A stretch of DNA of 6,809 nt from Bacteroidales bacterium (GTDB taxonomy: Bacteria > Bacteroidota > Bacteroidia > Bacteroidales > 4484-276), in the NCBI GenBank assembly GCA_018400545.1, contig JAGYLT010000125.1:1-6809 (forward strand). The letters are read 5' to 3'. Shown one piece after another: positions 1-6,797 of the stretch. The number at the start of each line of letters is the position of its first letter. Positions within the stretch are counted from its first letter, which is position 1. A model generated the notes under the pieces. That model made no database searches. It had not been told where the DNA came from and saw only the letters and a program-made list of their open reading frames with translations. A program made the position numbers and the translations under genes.

Positions 1-70
1 TAAATTTCGAGGATGCTCGAAAAACTACGAAATCTGTGATTTCTGGTTTTTCGGCACAATTTCGCCACAT
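1..70 (-). CDS. Possible 5' end of a leftward gene, cut by the window edge (very tentative)
   Basis: Reading leftward from an ATG at 70-68, the frame stays open for 23 codons to the edge of the window, giving a peptide that begins MWRNCAEKPEITDF. I do not recognise it. The only support is position: a perfect Bacteroidota-type TATCTTTG box lies 15 bases upstream of this ATG, a spacing similar to that of two other genes in this window. Against it, 23 open codons are easily obtained by chance, and the stretch contains two perfect short inverted repeats, which would be unusual at the start of a coding region. It may equally be an untranslated leader. No function can be suggested. Confidence 0.2.
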   Translation of the reverse strand, partial: MWRNCAEKPEITDFVVFRASSKF

Positions 71-85
71 CCGCTTTTGCGGGCG

Positions 86-93
86 CAAAGATA
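86..93 (-). promoter_or_regulatory. Promoter -7 box (TATCTTTG), leftward
   Basis: Read on the minus strand this is TATCTTTG followed by CGCCCGC, an exact match to the Bacteroidota -7 consensus TAnnTTTG. No TTG was found at the expected -33 distance, but that element is often weak in this phylum. It would drive transcription leftward out of the window and lies downstream of the peptidase stop codon, so it would begin a separate transcript. Confidence 0.45.
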
Positions 94-179
94 GTTGTTT
101 TTGAAATAAATGGACGCTACTTTTCTTTCAAACATTTTCAATCTTTGCAATTTCAGAAGCATGCCTTCCCCCTGCAATT

Positions 180-1826
180 CTATTCGGTCAGCTCAAAACC
201 AGCCACATAAAAATCAGGGTCGATTTCAAGTTTGTTGTGCTTTTTCCGGATATGCTCCTTTGTTCCTGTCCAACCGATGGAGGGATACAACCACGTTTCC
301 TTTCCATTGATTTTAACTTTCACCGGCATGTCAAAAGCCGGAACACAATTGCTCCACCTGAACATCAGGCGGTCATCCATGAAACGGTATTCAAGTGTTG
401 GTGTGGTGGTTTCCCGAAGATACTGATCGAAAAAAGCATCCAGGTCCCATTCGGTGTGTTGATTGATGTAATCTTCGATCTGCCTGCCGCTTACGGTCTG
501 ATGGTAAAACTCTCGATTGAGGCCACGCAGGATATTACGCCATTTTTCATCATCATCGATCATCTGCCTCAGCGTGTGTAACATATTGGCACCCTTGGGA
601 TACATATCGCCCGAGCCTTCATAATTCACATCATACAAACCTACAATCGGGCGGTCGTGTGCAATATTGGAGCGTACTCCGCGAAGATATTCGGCTCCGG
701 CTTCCTTTCCCCAGTGATATTCAACATAAAGTCCCTCGGAATAAGCGGTGAAGCTTTCGTGCACCCACATATCGGCAATGTCGCGGTAGGTGATATTATT
801 GGCAAACCATTCGTGTCCCGATTCATGAATGATGATAAAATCAAACTTGTCCCCCCAGCCGGTCTGGCTGATATCCCGGCCGTCAAATCCATTTTGGTAT
901 CCATTACCATAGGTCACTGAACTCTGATGCTCCATACCGGGATAAGGCACCTCAACCAGCTTGTAACCATCTTCGTAAAACGGGTAAGGCCCAAACCAGT
1001 ATTCAAAAGCTTCGAGCATTCGGGGAACTTCGGTAAAATGCGTTTTTGCTTTTTCAAGATTGGATTTCAAAACATAGTAATCACAATCAAGCGGCCCTTT
1101 CTCACCCTGGTAAACTTCCCCGAAATGGACATAATCGGCAATATTTATGTTGACCACGTAATTGCTGATGGGGTTCGAAACAAACCAGTTCCAGGTTTTT
1201 GTGCCATCGGGGTTTTCTGTGTTTCCGCGAAGCCTCCCATTGGAAACATCCATCAGGTGGCCGGGCGCGGTTATACTGATGAGCATGCTGTCGGGCTCGT
1301 CGTACATGTGATCTTTGCAGGGCCACCAAAGGCTGGCGCCATCACCCTGATTTGCCGTAGCAATGAAAGGTTCACCATTTTCATCGTATCTCCACGAAAC
1401 ACCACCATCCCATGGCGGCCGCCTGCTCACTTTCGGTTTCCCCTCAAAATGAACAGTGATTTTTCCGGAACTGCCCGCGTCAAACATTTCGCCGGTCTGA
1501 ATAAACCACGCTTTTCCATCCTTAACGAAATCAAGATTACGATTATCCATTTCCACTTTCGTGATCAGCATGGGATCCTGGAGGTCAATCTGCATTTTCC
1601 TCCCCGGCTCAACTGCACGAAAGTGTATCACATTTTTACCCTGAAAAGTACTATCGGCTGGATTTACCTTTACGTGTAAATGATAATAGGTCAAATCCCA
1701 CCATGCCCTTTCAGGTGTGATGGCTCCCCGGAGTGTATCCTGCCTGGTGAATTGTGGAACTTCCTGTGCACTCGCCACTGTGAAAACAGCAAGCAATAAT
1801 GCGATGAATAGAAAATGTTTCTTCAT
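180..1826 (-). CDS. Secreted M1-family zinc metallopeptidase (aminopeptidase)
   Basis: Predicted 548-residue exported aminopeptidase that would remove N-terminal residues from peptides outside the cytoplasm. Seen: a signal peptide at 1-20 (MKK, hydrophobic core, then ASA before Gln21, a type I site); an N-terminal beta-rich domain to about 250; the exopeptidase-type motif GMEH at 297-300 (GAMEN/GGMEN in other M1 enzymes); zinc motif HESGH at 334-338 with the third ligand Glu357 exactly 18 residues further on (HExxH-X18-E); and Tyr409 in YPKG, the likely transition-state tyrosine. It is shorter than aminopeptidase N (about 870 residues) and has little room for the large helical C-terminal domain. 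No type IX secretion tail is obvious. The start at 1826 is preferred because a longer open frame back to 1970 would bury the signal peptide and overlap the divergent neighbour. It ends in TAG. Family assignment is firm; substrate is unknown. Confidence 0.95.
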   Translation of the reverse strand: MKKHFLFIALLLAVFTVASAQEVPQFTRQDTLRGAITPERAWWDLTYYHLHVKVNPADSTFQGKNVIHFRAVEPGRKMQIDLQDPMLITKVEMDNRNLDFVKDGKAWFIQTGEMFDAGSSGKITVHFEGKPKVSRRPPWDGGVSWRYDENGEPFIATANQGDGASLWWPCKDHMYDEPDSMLISITAPGHLMDVSNGRLRGNTENPDGTKTWNWFVSNPISNYVVNINIADYVHFGEVYQGEKGPLDCDYYVLKSNLEKAKTHFTEVPRMLEAFEYWFGPYPFYEDGYKLVEVPYPGMEHQSSVTYGNGYQNGFDGRDISQTGWGDKFDFIIIHESGHEWFANNITYRDIADMWVHESFTAYSEGLYVEYHWGKEAGAEYLRGVRSNIAHDRPIVGLYDVNYEGSGDMYPKGANMLHTLRQMIDDDEKWRNILRGLNREFYHQTVSGRQIEDYINQHTEWDLDAFFDQYLRETTTPTLEYRFMDDRLMFRWSNCVPAFDMPVKVKINGKETWLYPSIGWTGTKEHIRKKHNKLEIDPDFYVAGFELTE

Positions 1827-1963
1827 GCTGTGTTGATTTATGTTTTGACACTTCTTTAAACATCGCAAGAAAACAAATTTTCTGATATTGATAGCGATAT
1901 TGAAAATTACAAAATTGTGCAAAACTCGAATTATCCGGATGGGAATATGCATAACTTTGCGGC
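1827..1963. promoter_or_regulatory. Divergent intergenic control region between M1 peptidase and hydrolase
   Basis: This 137-base AT-rich gap must hold the promoters of both flanking genes. Visible structure: a direct repeat GATATTGA at 1884-1891 and 1896-1903, flanked by inverted arms AATTTTC (1876-1882) and GAAAATT (1902-1908). The only candidate box for the peptidase is a one-mismatch AAAATTTG on the minus strand at 1874-1881, about 47 bases from its ATG, which is weak. The box for the hydrolase is listed separately. Confidence 0.5.
1952..1959 (+). promoter_or_regulatory. Promoter -7 box (TAACTTTG) of the hydrolase gene
   Basis: Exact match to the Bacteroidota TAnnTTTG box, ending four bases before the ATG at 1964. 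With the usual spacing, transcription would begin at or within a few bases of the start codon, so the message would be leaderless or nearly so. The first three bases of the box (TAA) are also an in-frame stop, which rules out any longer coding start. No TTG at a proper -33 distance was seen. Confidence 0.55.
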
Positions 1964-3187
1964 ATGGCATACAAGGATGAATTTAAATACCTCAGAAAAG
2001 CCATTGATCTTTCTGAGCAATCACAATCGATATACGATGAAAGGCTAACCGTGGTCAACCTGCCTTTTGAATCAAAAAACTACCACATCCTTCCGGGAGA
2101 GGATCGATATGTTGACCAGGGTAAAATCTTTCCGAAAACCCCGGACTACCAAAATGCCATCTCACCGGAAATCAATGAAATATTAAATCTGGCCGATTCC
2201 AAAGTGCATCAAAACCGGTTTTTCACCTATTCCATTTTCCGGCCAACCGGAAAAGAAAAGGTGAAAGGCGCCATTATGCTTTTCCACGGGCTCAACGAAA
2301 AGAACTGGGACAAATACCTGTTTTGGGCAAAGTTGCTAACCGAAAAAACCGGCAATGCAGTCATCCTTTTCCCCATTGCTTTCCATATGAACCGCGCCCC
2401 GCATGACTGGTCGGATGCGCGCACCATGAACGATCTGTGTTCGGAACGTGAAGGATTGTTCCCTGCCGTGGTCGGCTCCTCATTTGCCAATGTTGCCATC
2501 AGCACAAGGTTACATATTTTGCCGCAACGATTTTTCTGGTCGGGCGTACAAACTTTTTACGACATCATTCAACTCATCGAAGAAGTCAGGAGCGACAAAC
2601 ATCCTGTGATTGATAAAGATGCCGACTTCGACTTCTTTGCCTATTCCATCGGGGCCTTTTTAATTGAGGTTTTGCTGATGGACAACCACAAAGGCATGTT
2701 CGACAAATCCAGGCTGTTCATTTTCTGCGGAGGCCCCGTATTTAACCGCATGGCGCCGGTACAGAAGACCATTCTCGACAGTGAGGCCAACATTGCACTT
2801 TATTCATTTTTCCTGGAGCACTTGGACAGCTACATGAAAACCGATGCCCGACTGGCACATTATTTCAGCGAATCGCACAGCGAGGGCAAAGTTTTTAAAT
2901 CGATGATTGATTACAACAAACTGATTGAATTCAGGGAGGATAAAATCCAAAAAATCAGTAGCAGGACAAAGGCTGTGGTTTTGAAACAGGATGCCGTGGT
3001 TCCATATTATGAAGTGATGAATACCCTGCAAGGTACTGCCAGGGACATCCCTGTGGATATCCGTATTTTAGACTTTCCTTTCCCATACACCCATGAAAAT
3101 CCATTCCCGTTAAGGGAAAAATTCCAGAAAGAAGTTGAGAAAAGTTTTGATGAGGTCTTTAGCCTGGCAGCGGAATTTTTGGGATAA
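1964..3187 (+). CDS. Alpha/beta-hydrolase-fold protein of unknown function
   Basis: A 407-residue protein with no signal peptide or membrane helix, so probably cytoplasmic. The C-terminal three quarters look like an alpha/beta hydrolase. There is a strand followed by LFHGLNE (102-112) with the oxyanion-type HG at 108-109; a nucleophile elbow FFAYSIGAF (224-232) with Ser228; KQDAVVP (341-347) with Asp343 in the usual acid position; and FPYTHENPF (373-381) with His377 as the likely base. The elbow is AxSxG rather than GxSxG. The first 85 residues match nothing I know. It resembles uncharacterised Bacteroidota proteins of about 400 residues, possibly DUF6051, but that name is from memory and unverified. 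The start is fixed by an in-frame TAA at 1952. It is divergent from the M1 peptidase and convergent with the transporter, so apparently monocistronic. The substrate (ester, amide or lipid) cannot be read from the sequence. Confidence 0.85.
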   Translation: MAYKDEFKYLRKAIDLSEQSQSIYDERLTVVNLPFESKNYHILPGEDRYVDQGKIFPKTPDYQNAISPEINEILNLADSKVHQNRFFTYSIFRPTGKEKVKGAIMLFHGLNEKNWDKYLFWAKLLTEKTGNAVILFPIAFHMNRAPHDWSDARTMNDLCSEREGLFPAVVGSSFANVAISTRLHILPQRFFWSGVQTFYDIIQLIEEVRSDKHPVIDKDADFDFFAYSIGAFLIEVLLMDNHKGMFDKSRLFIFCGGPVFNRMAPVQKTILDSEANIALYSFFLEHLDSYMKTDARLAHYFSESHSEGKVFKSMIDYNKLIEFREDKIQKISSRTKAVVLKQDAVVPYYEVMNTLQGTARDIPVDIRILDFPFPYTHENPFPLREKFQKEVEKSFDEVFSLAAEFLG

Positions 3188-3201
3188 TTTTTAATAATTC
3201 T

Positions 3202-4155
3202 CTAATCTGAATTTTTATTTTTCCGGCTTAGCCTTTCCAGTTTCTTTGCGCGCTCACGGTTCAGGTTGACGATGGCAAATATCATTACCCCGGCACTAAC
3301 CCATTGCACAAGGCTGAGCTTGGCATCATTGAAAATATAATCGAAAATTATGGCGGATACCGGGAAAAACAATTCGCAAATAGTAGCTATAATCGCCTTC
3401 ACCCTGGTTAAGCCATAATAATACAGGAAGATGGCCCCGGAGCCGGTAGTGACAGCTATAATCAGGAATATTATCCAGTTCATTTCGGTGGTGATCAATA
3501 CCTGGTTTATCTTCCCGCTGATCAACACAAACAGCAGCATAAATGCCGTTGTGAAGCCATACCTGTAAAATGTGGCCGTTTTGAAACTGTATTTGTTAAG
3601 GATTTTTTTACTGAAGACCGTGGAACTTCCAAACGAAAACGAAGCCAGCAATGCAAAAGCGGCAGCATAAATGGTGTTGGCACCTGTTTCGAGATTAGGC
3701 GTATGAAATCCGAAGGTGAGAAAATACCCACCGATTATGGCTATCGATGCCCATATGATGTAATACTTACCCAGCTTTTCTTTCAGGATGATGGCAGCCA
3801 GCGCAATGCCAAAAACAGGCTGCAATTTTTGCAACAGCACCACAATGGTCAGATGCTGAAATTTCACCAGAAACAGCGCATGGACAATGGCCATAGTTCC
3901 GATGGCCCCGCCAAAAAGCGCAATCAAACCAACAAAAAAGTAATCGTTTGGGGAAAACATTTTGAGATACCTGTACTCCCGAAACAGGAAAAAGTTCATG
4001 ATTACAAACGGGATGGCGTGCAGCATAAAAACCACATAGCCAACATCCAGGTTGTATAATCGTGGGGTAAGCACGATGCCGTCGAAGCCCCAAAAAATGG
4101 CGGAAATACTAACGGCAATTGCCCCAAGGATGATGTTCTTTTTTTCTTTCAGCAT
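3202..4155 (-). CDS. EamA/DMT-superfamily transporter, ten transmembrane helices
   Basis: A 317-residue inner-membrane protein of the drug/metabolite transporter superfamily, whose members export or import small metabolites such as amino acids or nucleotide-related compounds. Two EamA repeats are visible: about 10-148, ending in the typical LLQKLQPVFG...ILKEKLG segment (107-129), and about 161-297, with the matching CELFFPVSAIIFDY segment (260-273). Roughly ten hydrophobic stretches can be counted, followed by a short, very basic cytoplasmic tail (299-315, many Arg and Lys). The ATG at 4155 is chosen over an in-frame TTG at 4164, because a promoter box lies just upstream and no ribosome site favours the TTG. 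Its stop lies 14 bases from that of the convergent hydrolase gene. It follows the glycosidase gene by 80 bases on the same strand. Family is clear; substrate cannot be predicted. Confidence 0.93.
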   Translation of the reverse strand: MLKEKKNIILGAIAVSISAIFWGFDGIVLTPRLYNLDVGYVVFMLHAIPFVIMNFFLFREYRYLKMFSPNDYFFVGLIALFGGAIGTMAIVHALFLVKFQHLTIVVLLQKLQPVFGIALAAIILKEKLGKYYIIWASIAIIGGYFLTFGFHTPNLETGANTIYAAAFALLASFSFGSSTVFSKKILNKYSFKTATFYRYGFTTAFMLLFVLISGKINQVLITTEMNWIIFLIIAVTTGSGAIFLYYYGLTRVKAIIATICELFFPVSAIIFDYIFNDAKLSLVQWVSAGVMIFAIVNLNRERAKKLERLSRKNKNSD

Positions 4156-4173
4156 AAGTCCCAATCAGGCCGG

Positions 4174-4181
4174 CAAATGTA
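4174..4181 (-). promoter_or_regulatory. Promoter -7 box (TACATTTG) of the EamA transporter gene
   Basis: On the minus strand this reads TACATTTG, an exact TAnnTTTG match, 18 bases upstream of the ATG at 4155. It implies a short leader of about a dozen bases. Its presence in the 80-base gap after the glycosidase stop suggests the transporter has its own transcript, whether or not read-through also occurs. The -33 element is not evident. Confidence 0.5.
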
Positions 4182-4235
4182 CATGAAAAACAATAAACCG
4201 CGAGTTTGGTTGATGGAGTATATAAAGATTGAATA

Positions 4236-6314
4236 CTATTTTTGATTCAACGCATCCAGATCAATCAGAAACCTGGCTGCAATACCAGCCCAGATGTAGG
4301 TTTGGTTCCAGCCTGCCTGACGGTCGTCGGCGCTGTAGAATTCCCAGAAAACATGATCTTTTTTCAGATGATAGGCCATATTGTCCAAAACCCGGTTGGC
4401 CAGTTCGGTAGCCTCTGCTTCGTATCCATAATCCAAAAGCGCCCTGAAAATTAAATAATTCCACTGCACCCAAACCGGCCCGTTCCAGTAACCAATTGGA
4501 TTGTAATAATCATGCGAAGCAGACAAGGTCGGGACACCATAATTCCGCCAAAACTCATTTTCGTTCAACAGGCTTTCCATCAGTTTTGCCGCCTGAGCAG
4601 AATCGGCCACACCGGCCCACATGGGCAAAAATCCAATGATCTCTTTAATTTTCAGGTCGTTTTTCGACTTGTGTGAAAACAATCCGGTGTTCATATCCAC
4701 ATTGTAATAAAAGCCGTCTTCGCTGTCCCATAATTTTTTATTGATAAGCGCTGACCGCTTTTCAGCATCTGACTTCCAGCCTTCTGCTTCCTGTTGTTTC
4801 CCCAGTTCAGCCGCCATGTCTGCCAGTGCTTTTGCCTCGCTCACCAGCATGGCATTCACATCCGGACCTTCAAAATTGGATGGCCAGCCCACCTCATCCC
4901 ACACAGCAACCCGCGCATCACGAACACTCTCCAGCACGGCATGGGCTCCCCATTCGCAAAGCCCGTCCTCATCCTTATCCCGGTTGGAAACATAATAATT
5001 GTAGAATTTTTTTCCGGATTCGTAAGCTTCAGCCAAAAACACTTTATCTCCTGTAATTTTGTAGATTTCAAGATTTTGGTAGTTGTACCAGGGAGCAGAG
5101 CTGGTGAACTCACCATTGTTTTCAATTTGCTCATTCAGGTAGGGTCCTGTCCGGTAGTTGATGTAGCCGTCTTTTCGCTGCCGCTCCATGTAAACCCGTT
5201 GTGAGTTCATGGCACTTTCAGGATCCATAAATGCGTAGGCCAGCATCGTAAGGCTTTCGTGAAACACCTGACCACCATAGCCCCAGCCCCATTTGGGCTC
5301 ACGCGAAAAAATATAATAGTTGTGGCCGCATTCGCCCTCAGGCGGCATCATGCACTGGCGCATCAGGTTAAATGCGTTCCGGTAAACTGCTTCATGATCC
5401 GGACTTTGAAATTTTATTTCAGGGATACTTTCAAAGCGTCGCTCGTTGGCAGCGATGAGTTTCGCCGGCTGAATTTCTGTCAGTTGCAGCTTTTCTTTAC
5501 GAAGCAGGTCAATATCATCATTTGAAGGTCCAAGGTTGCGAACCATGCGAAATCTAATTGTATCCCCCGGCTCCATTTCCCAGGATTGGGAAAACATCAG
5601 ATAATTTGCGTTTTCATCGATGCTTCTGTTCAGTTGTCCGGATATCAATGAATCATTTGGTGGAAACTTCCTATAAGTCCCGAAACCATCAGGAATTGGA
5701 TCGACCATGAACTCGGTCTGCAAATCTTCAACGTAAGGAATATCATGATTCTTCATCCAGCCATCACGTTCTTTTTGGTGATGAAAAGAAAACATCTGGT
5801 CAGCATAAGTTATGTTATTTAAATTTCGGTTCAGATAAAAATAAGGTAAGGCTGTAAGCGATACATTGGCTTTGCCCTCGTTCACAACTTTGTATTCGGC
5901 AAAACAGCCGGTAGAACTGTACACATCAAAAAATACTTCAACACGGATATGTTTGAACGGGTAAAAATAAAACTGCACCAGATCAGGATAAGCATGTGTA
6001 ATTATTGGTTCCCGGTAAAATGATTGAAGTTTCTTTCTGAATTCGCCGTCCAGGGCAAATGCCACACCGAGGTTCCCACCGTCCGCTGAAACAAATTCGA
6101 TATTGCTGCCCGGGTTGTACCACATCAGGCGGTAAGCCTGGTCGAGCCGGTAATCCGAACGTTCCACAGGAGCAGCAAAGGTGGTAAAAACCGGATCATT
6201 TTTTGAGCAGGAAAGGTTTGAAAGATATTGCGCCGCAGCAAAGCGGGACAGCAGCAATAAACAGGTGATCATCACAAAATTAATCCGGCCTGAGAAGCGA
6301 TAAGATAATTGCAT
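4236..6314 (-). CDS. Exported GH63-like (MGH1-type) glycoside hydrolase
   Basis: A 692-residue protein with a type I signal peptide (hydrophobic 17-23, cleavage near AAA28/Gln29), so probably periplasmic. Residues about 30-290 form a beta-rich N-terminal domain; about 300-690 look like an (alpha/alpha)6 barrel of the GH63/trehalase group. Supporting motifs: GYGGQVFHES (346-355), SSAPWYNYQNLEIYKITGD (405-423), DKDEDGLCEWG (446-456), PDVNAML (484-490), GYWNGPVWVQWNY (608-620), and WEFYSADDRQAG (657-668), where Glu658 aligns with the catalytic base of E. coli YgjK (Glu727). The general-acid motif ExGxD reads EVGWP at 474-478, so the expected Asp is Pro478. Known GH63 substrates include glucosyl oligosaccharides and mannosylglycerate; the substrate here is undetermined. 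ATG 6314 is preferred to an in-frame TTG at 6335, which would lie at or before the transcription start; an internal Met at 6272 could also begin the signal peptide. Confidence 0.88.
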   Translation of the reverse strand: MQLSYRFSGRINFVMITCLLLLSRFAAAQYLSNLSCSKNDPVFTTFAAPVERSDYRLDQAYRLMWYNPGSNIEFVSADGGNLGVAFALDGEFRKKLQSFYREPIITHAYPDLVQFYFYPFKHIRVEVFFDVYSSTGCFAEYKVVNEGKANVSLTALPYFYLNRNLNNITYADQMFSFHHQKERDGWMKNHDIPYVEDLQTEFMVDPIPDGFGTYRKFPPNDSLISGQLNRSIDENANYLMFSQSWEMEPGDTIRFRMVRNLGPSNDDIDLLRKEKLQLTEIQPAKLIAANERRFESIPEIKFQSPDHEAVYRNAFNLMRQCMMPPEGECGHNYYIFSREPKWGWGYGGQVFHESLTMLAYAFMDPESAMNSQRVYMERQRKDGYINYRTGPYLNEQIENNGEFTSSAPWYNYQNLEIYKITGDKVFLAEAYESGKKFYNYYVSNRDKDEDGLCEWGAHAVLESVRDARVAVWDEVGWPSNFEGPDVNAMLVSEAKALADMAAELGKQQEAEGWKSDAEKRSALINKKLWDSEDGFYYNVDMNTGLFSHKSKNDLKIKEIIGFLPMWAGVADSAQAAKLMESLLNENEFWRNYGVPTLSASHDYYNPIGYWNGPVWVQWNYLIFRALLDYGYEAEATELANRVLDNMAYHLKKDHVFWEFYSADDRQAGWNQTYIWAGIAARFLIDLDALNQK

Positions 6315-6463
6315 ACACTGAGATTTTGGTTGCAAACAAAATTACACTAATCAAAATATTGATGTGAAAAAGTTTGTTGAAAATTAACCCGGAAATCATA
6401 ATTATTGACCTTTTTTATTGTTATCTTTAAGCCTTGAAATTTAATAAACAAAAACGCCAGACT
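6315..6463. promoter_or_regulatory. Divergent intergenic control region between glycosidase and DUF2007 gene
   Basis: This 149-base AT-rich gap separates two divergent genes. It contains an exact -7 box for the glycosidase (listed separately) and a perfect 14-base palindrome, ATCAA-AATA-TTGAT, at 6350-6363 just upstream of that box. Toward the right it holds TATCTTTA at 6422-6429, one mismatch from the consensus, as a candidate promoter for the small gene. It ends in an A-rich stretch before the ATG at 6464, typical of Bacteroidota translation starts without a Shine-Dalgarno sequence. Confidence 0.5.
6337..6344 (-). promoter_or_regulatory. Promoter -7 box (TAATTTTG) of the glycosidase gene
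   Basis: On the minus strand this reads TAATTTTG, an exact TAnnTTTG match, 22 bases before the ATG at 6314. The implied start point near 6330 leaves a leader of about 16 bases and would exclude the in-frame TTG at 6335 as start codon. No clear -33 TTG was found; the upstream spacer is occupied by a palindrome. Confidence 0.5.
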
Positions 6464-6721
6464 ATGGATATTAAGGAACAAAAGCCAAGACAGGTTTTTT
6501 CGGGGACAGCGTGGCAGGCCGATCAGATTAAAGGCATGCTGAGTGACAATGAAATTGAGGCTTTTTTAGGTGATGAGATCTGGGGCGCCGATGCCCCGAT
6601 GGAGCATGCTCCCGACATGCCGGGCGGTGTAAATGTTTATGTTGCACAGGATAACGTGGAAGACGCAAAAATTGTGGTAGAACGCTACTACGAAGAGTCT
6701 GCCACCGACGACTACCAGTAA
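6464..6721 (+). CDS. Small acidic DUF2007-type protein
   Basis: An 85-residue, strongly acidic, soluble protein without signal peptide or membrane segment. The layout matches the DUF2007 ('putative signal transducing protein') fold: an early strand RQVFSGTAW (9-17); a helix with the hydrophobic pattern of ADQIKGMLSDNEIEAFL (19-35), which in the family leads into a strand carrying the short-lived 'other form' of the motif; a variable acidic loop (36-53); then GGVNVYVAQDNVEDAKIVVE (54-73), the characteristic strand-plus-helix ending. Family members are often single small proteins or domains fused to other proteins; their biochemical role is not established despite the name. ATG 6464 is preferred to an in-frame TTG at 6434, which would add a basic, poorly fitting ten-residue leader. 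It is divergent from the glycosidase and has no visible partner downstream within the window. Confidence 0.8.
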   Translation: MDIKEQKPRQVFSGTAWQADQIKGMLSDNEIEAFLGDEIWGADAPMEHAPDMPGGVNVYVAQDNVEDAKIVVERYYEESATDDYQ

Positions 6722-6758
6722 AACCAACCCGCCAGAAAAGAAAACGAATTGTAGAACA

Positions 6759-6797
6759 TAGCCACGAAATGAAGCCAAACTTCCGCTTTCGTGGCTA
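6759..6797. repeat. Long hairpin after the DUF2007 gene (terminator or dispersed palindrome)
   Basis: Perfect 11-bp inverted arms, TAGCCACGAAA (6759-6769) and TTTCGTGGCTA (6787-6797), enclose a 17-base loop that can itself pair GAAG (6771-6774) with CTTC (6780-6783). It lies 37 bases past the stop of the small gene, so it could end or stabilise that transcript. However, the plus strand continues AAAATATTCC rather than a T-run, so it is not a standard intrinsic terminator in that direction, and the minus strand likewise lacks a T-run. An intergenic repeat of the REP kind is the alternative. Confidence 0.6.

Noticed and set aside
927..1679. A 250-codon open frame on the plus strand inside the M1 peptidase gene
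   Set aside because: It is the antisense shadow of a gene with complete zinc-binding motifs and a signal peptide. Its translation shows no recognisable domain and there is no promoter box before it.
1827..1970. N-terminal extension of the M1 peptidase to an ATG at 1970
   Set aside because: It would put 48 residues before a clear signal peptide and overlap the start of the divergent hydrolase gene and its promoter box.
3188..3201. Bidirectional terminator in the convergent gap between hydrolase and transporter
   Set aside because: The 14 bases are AT-rich but I could find no hairpin in them or at the gene ends.
4229..4250. Inverted repeat TTGAAT/ATTCAA over the glycosidase stop codon as an intrinsic terminator
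   Set aside because: Only six AT-rich pairs with a ten-base loop and no proper T-run; too weak to call.
4794..5204. Plus-strand open frame of 136 codons within the glycosidase gene
   Set aside because: Antisense shadow of a well-supported coding sequence, with no recognisable protein features.
3202..6314. Glycosidase plus transporter as a polysaccharide utilisation locus
   Set aside because: No SusC/SusD pair, no sugar-specific regulator and no second carbohydrate enzyme are present in the window, and the transporter has its own promoter box.
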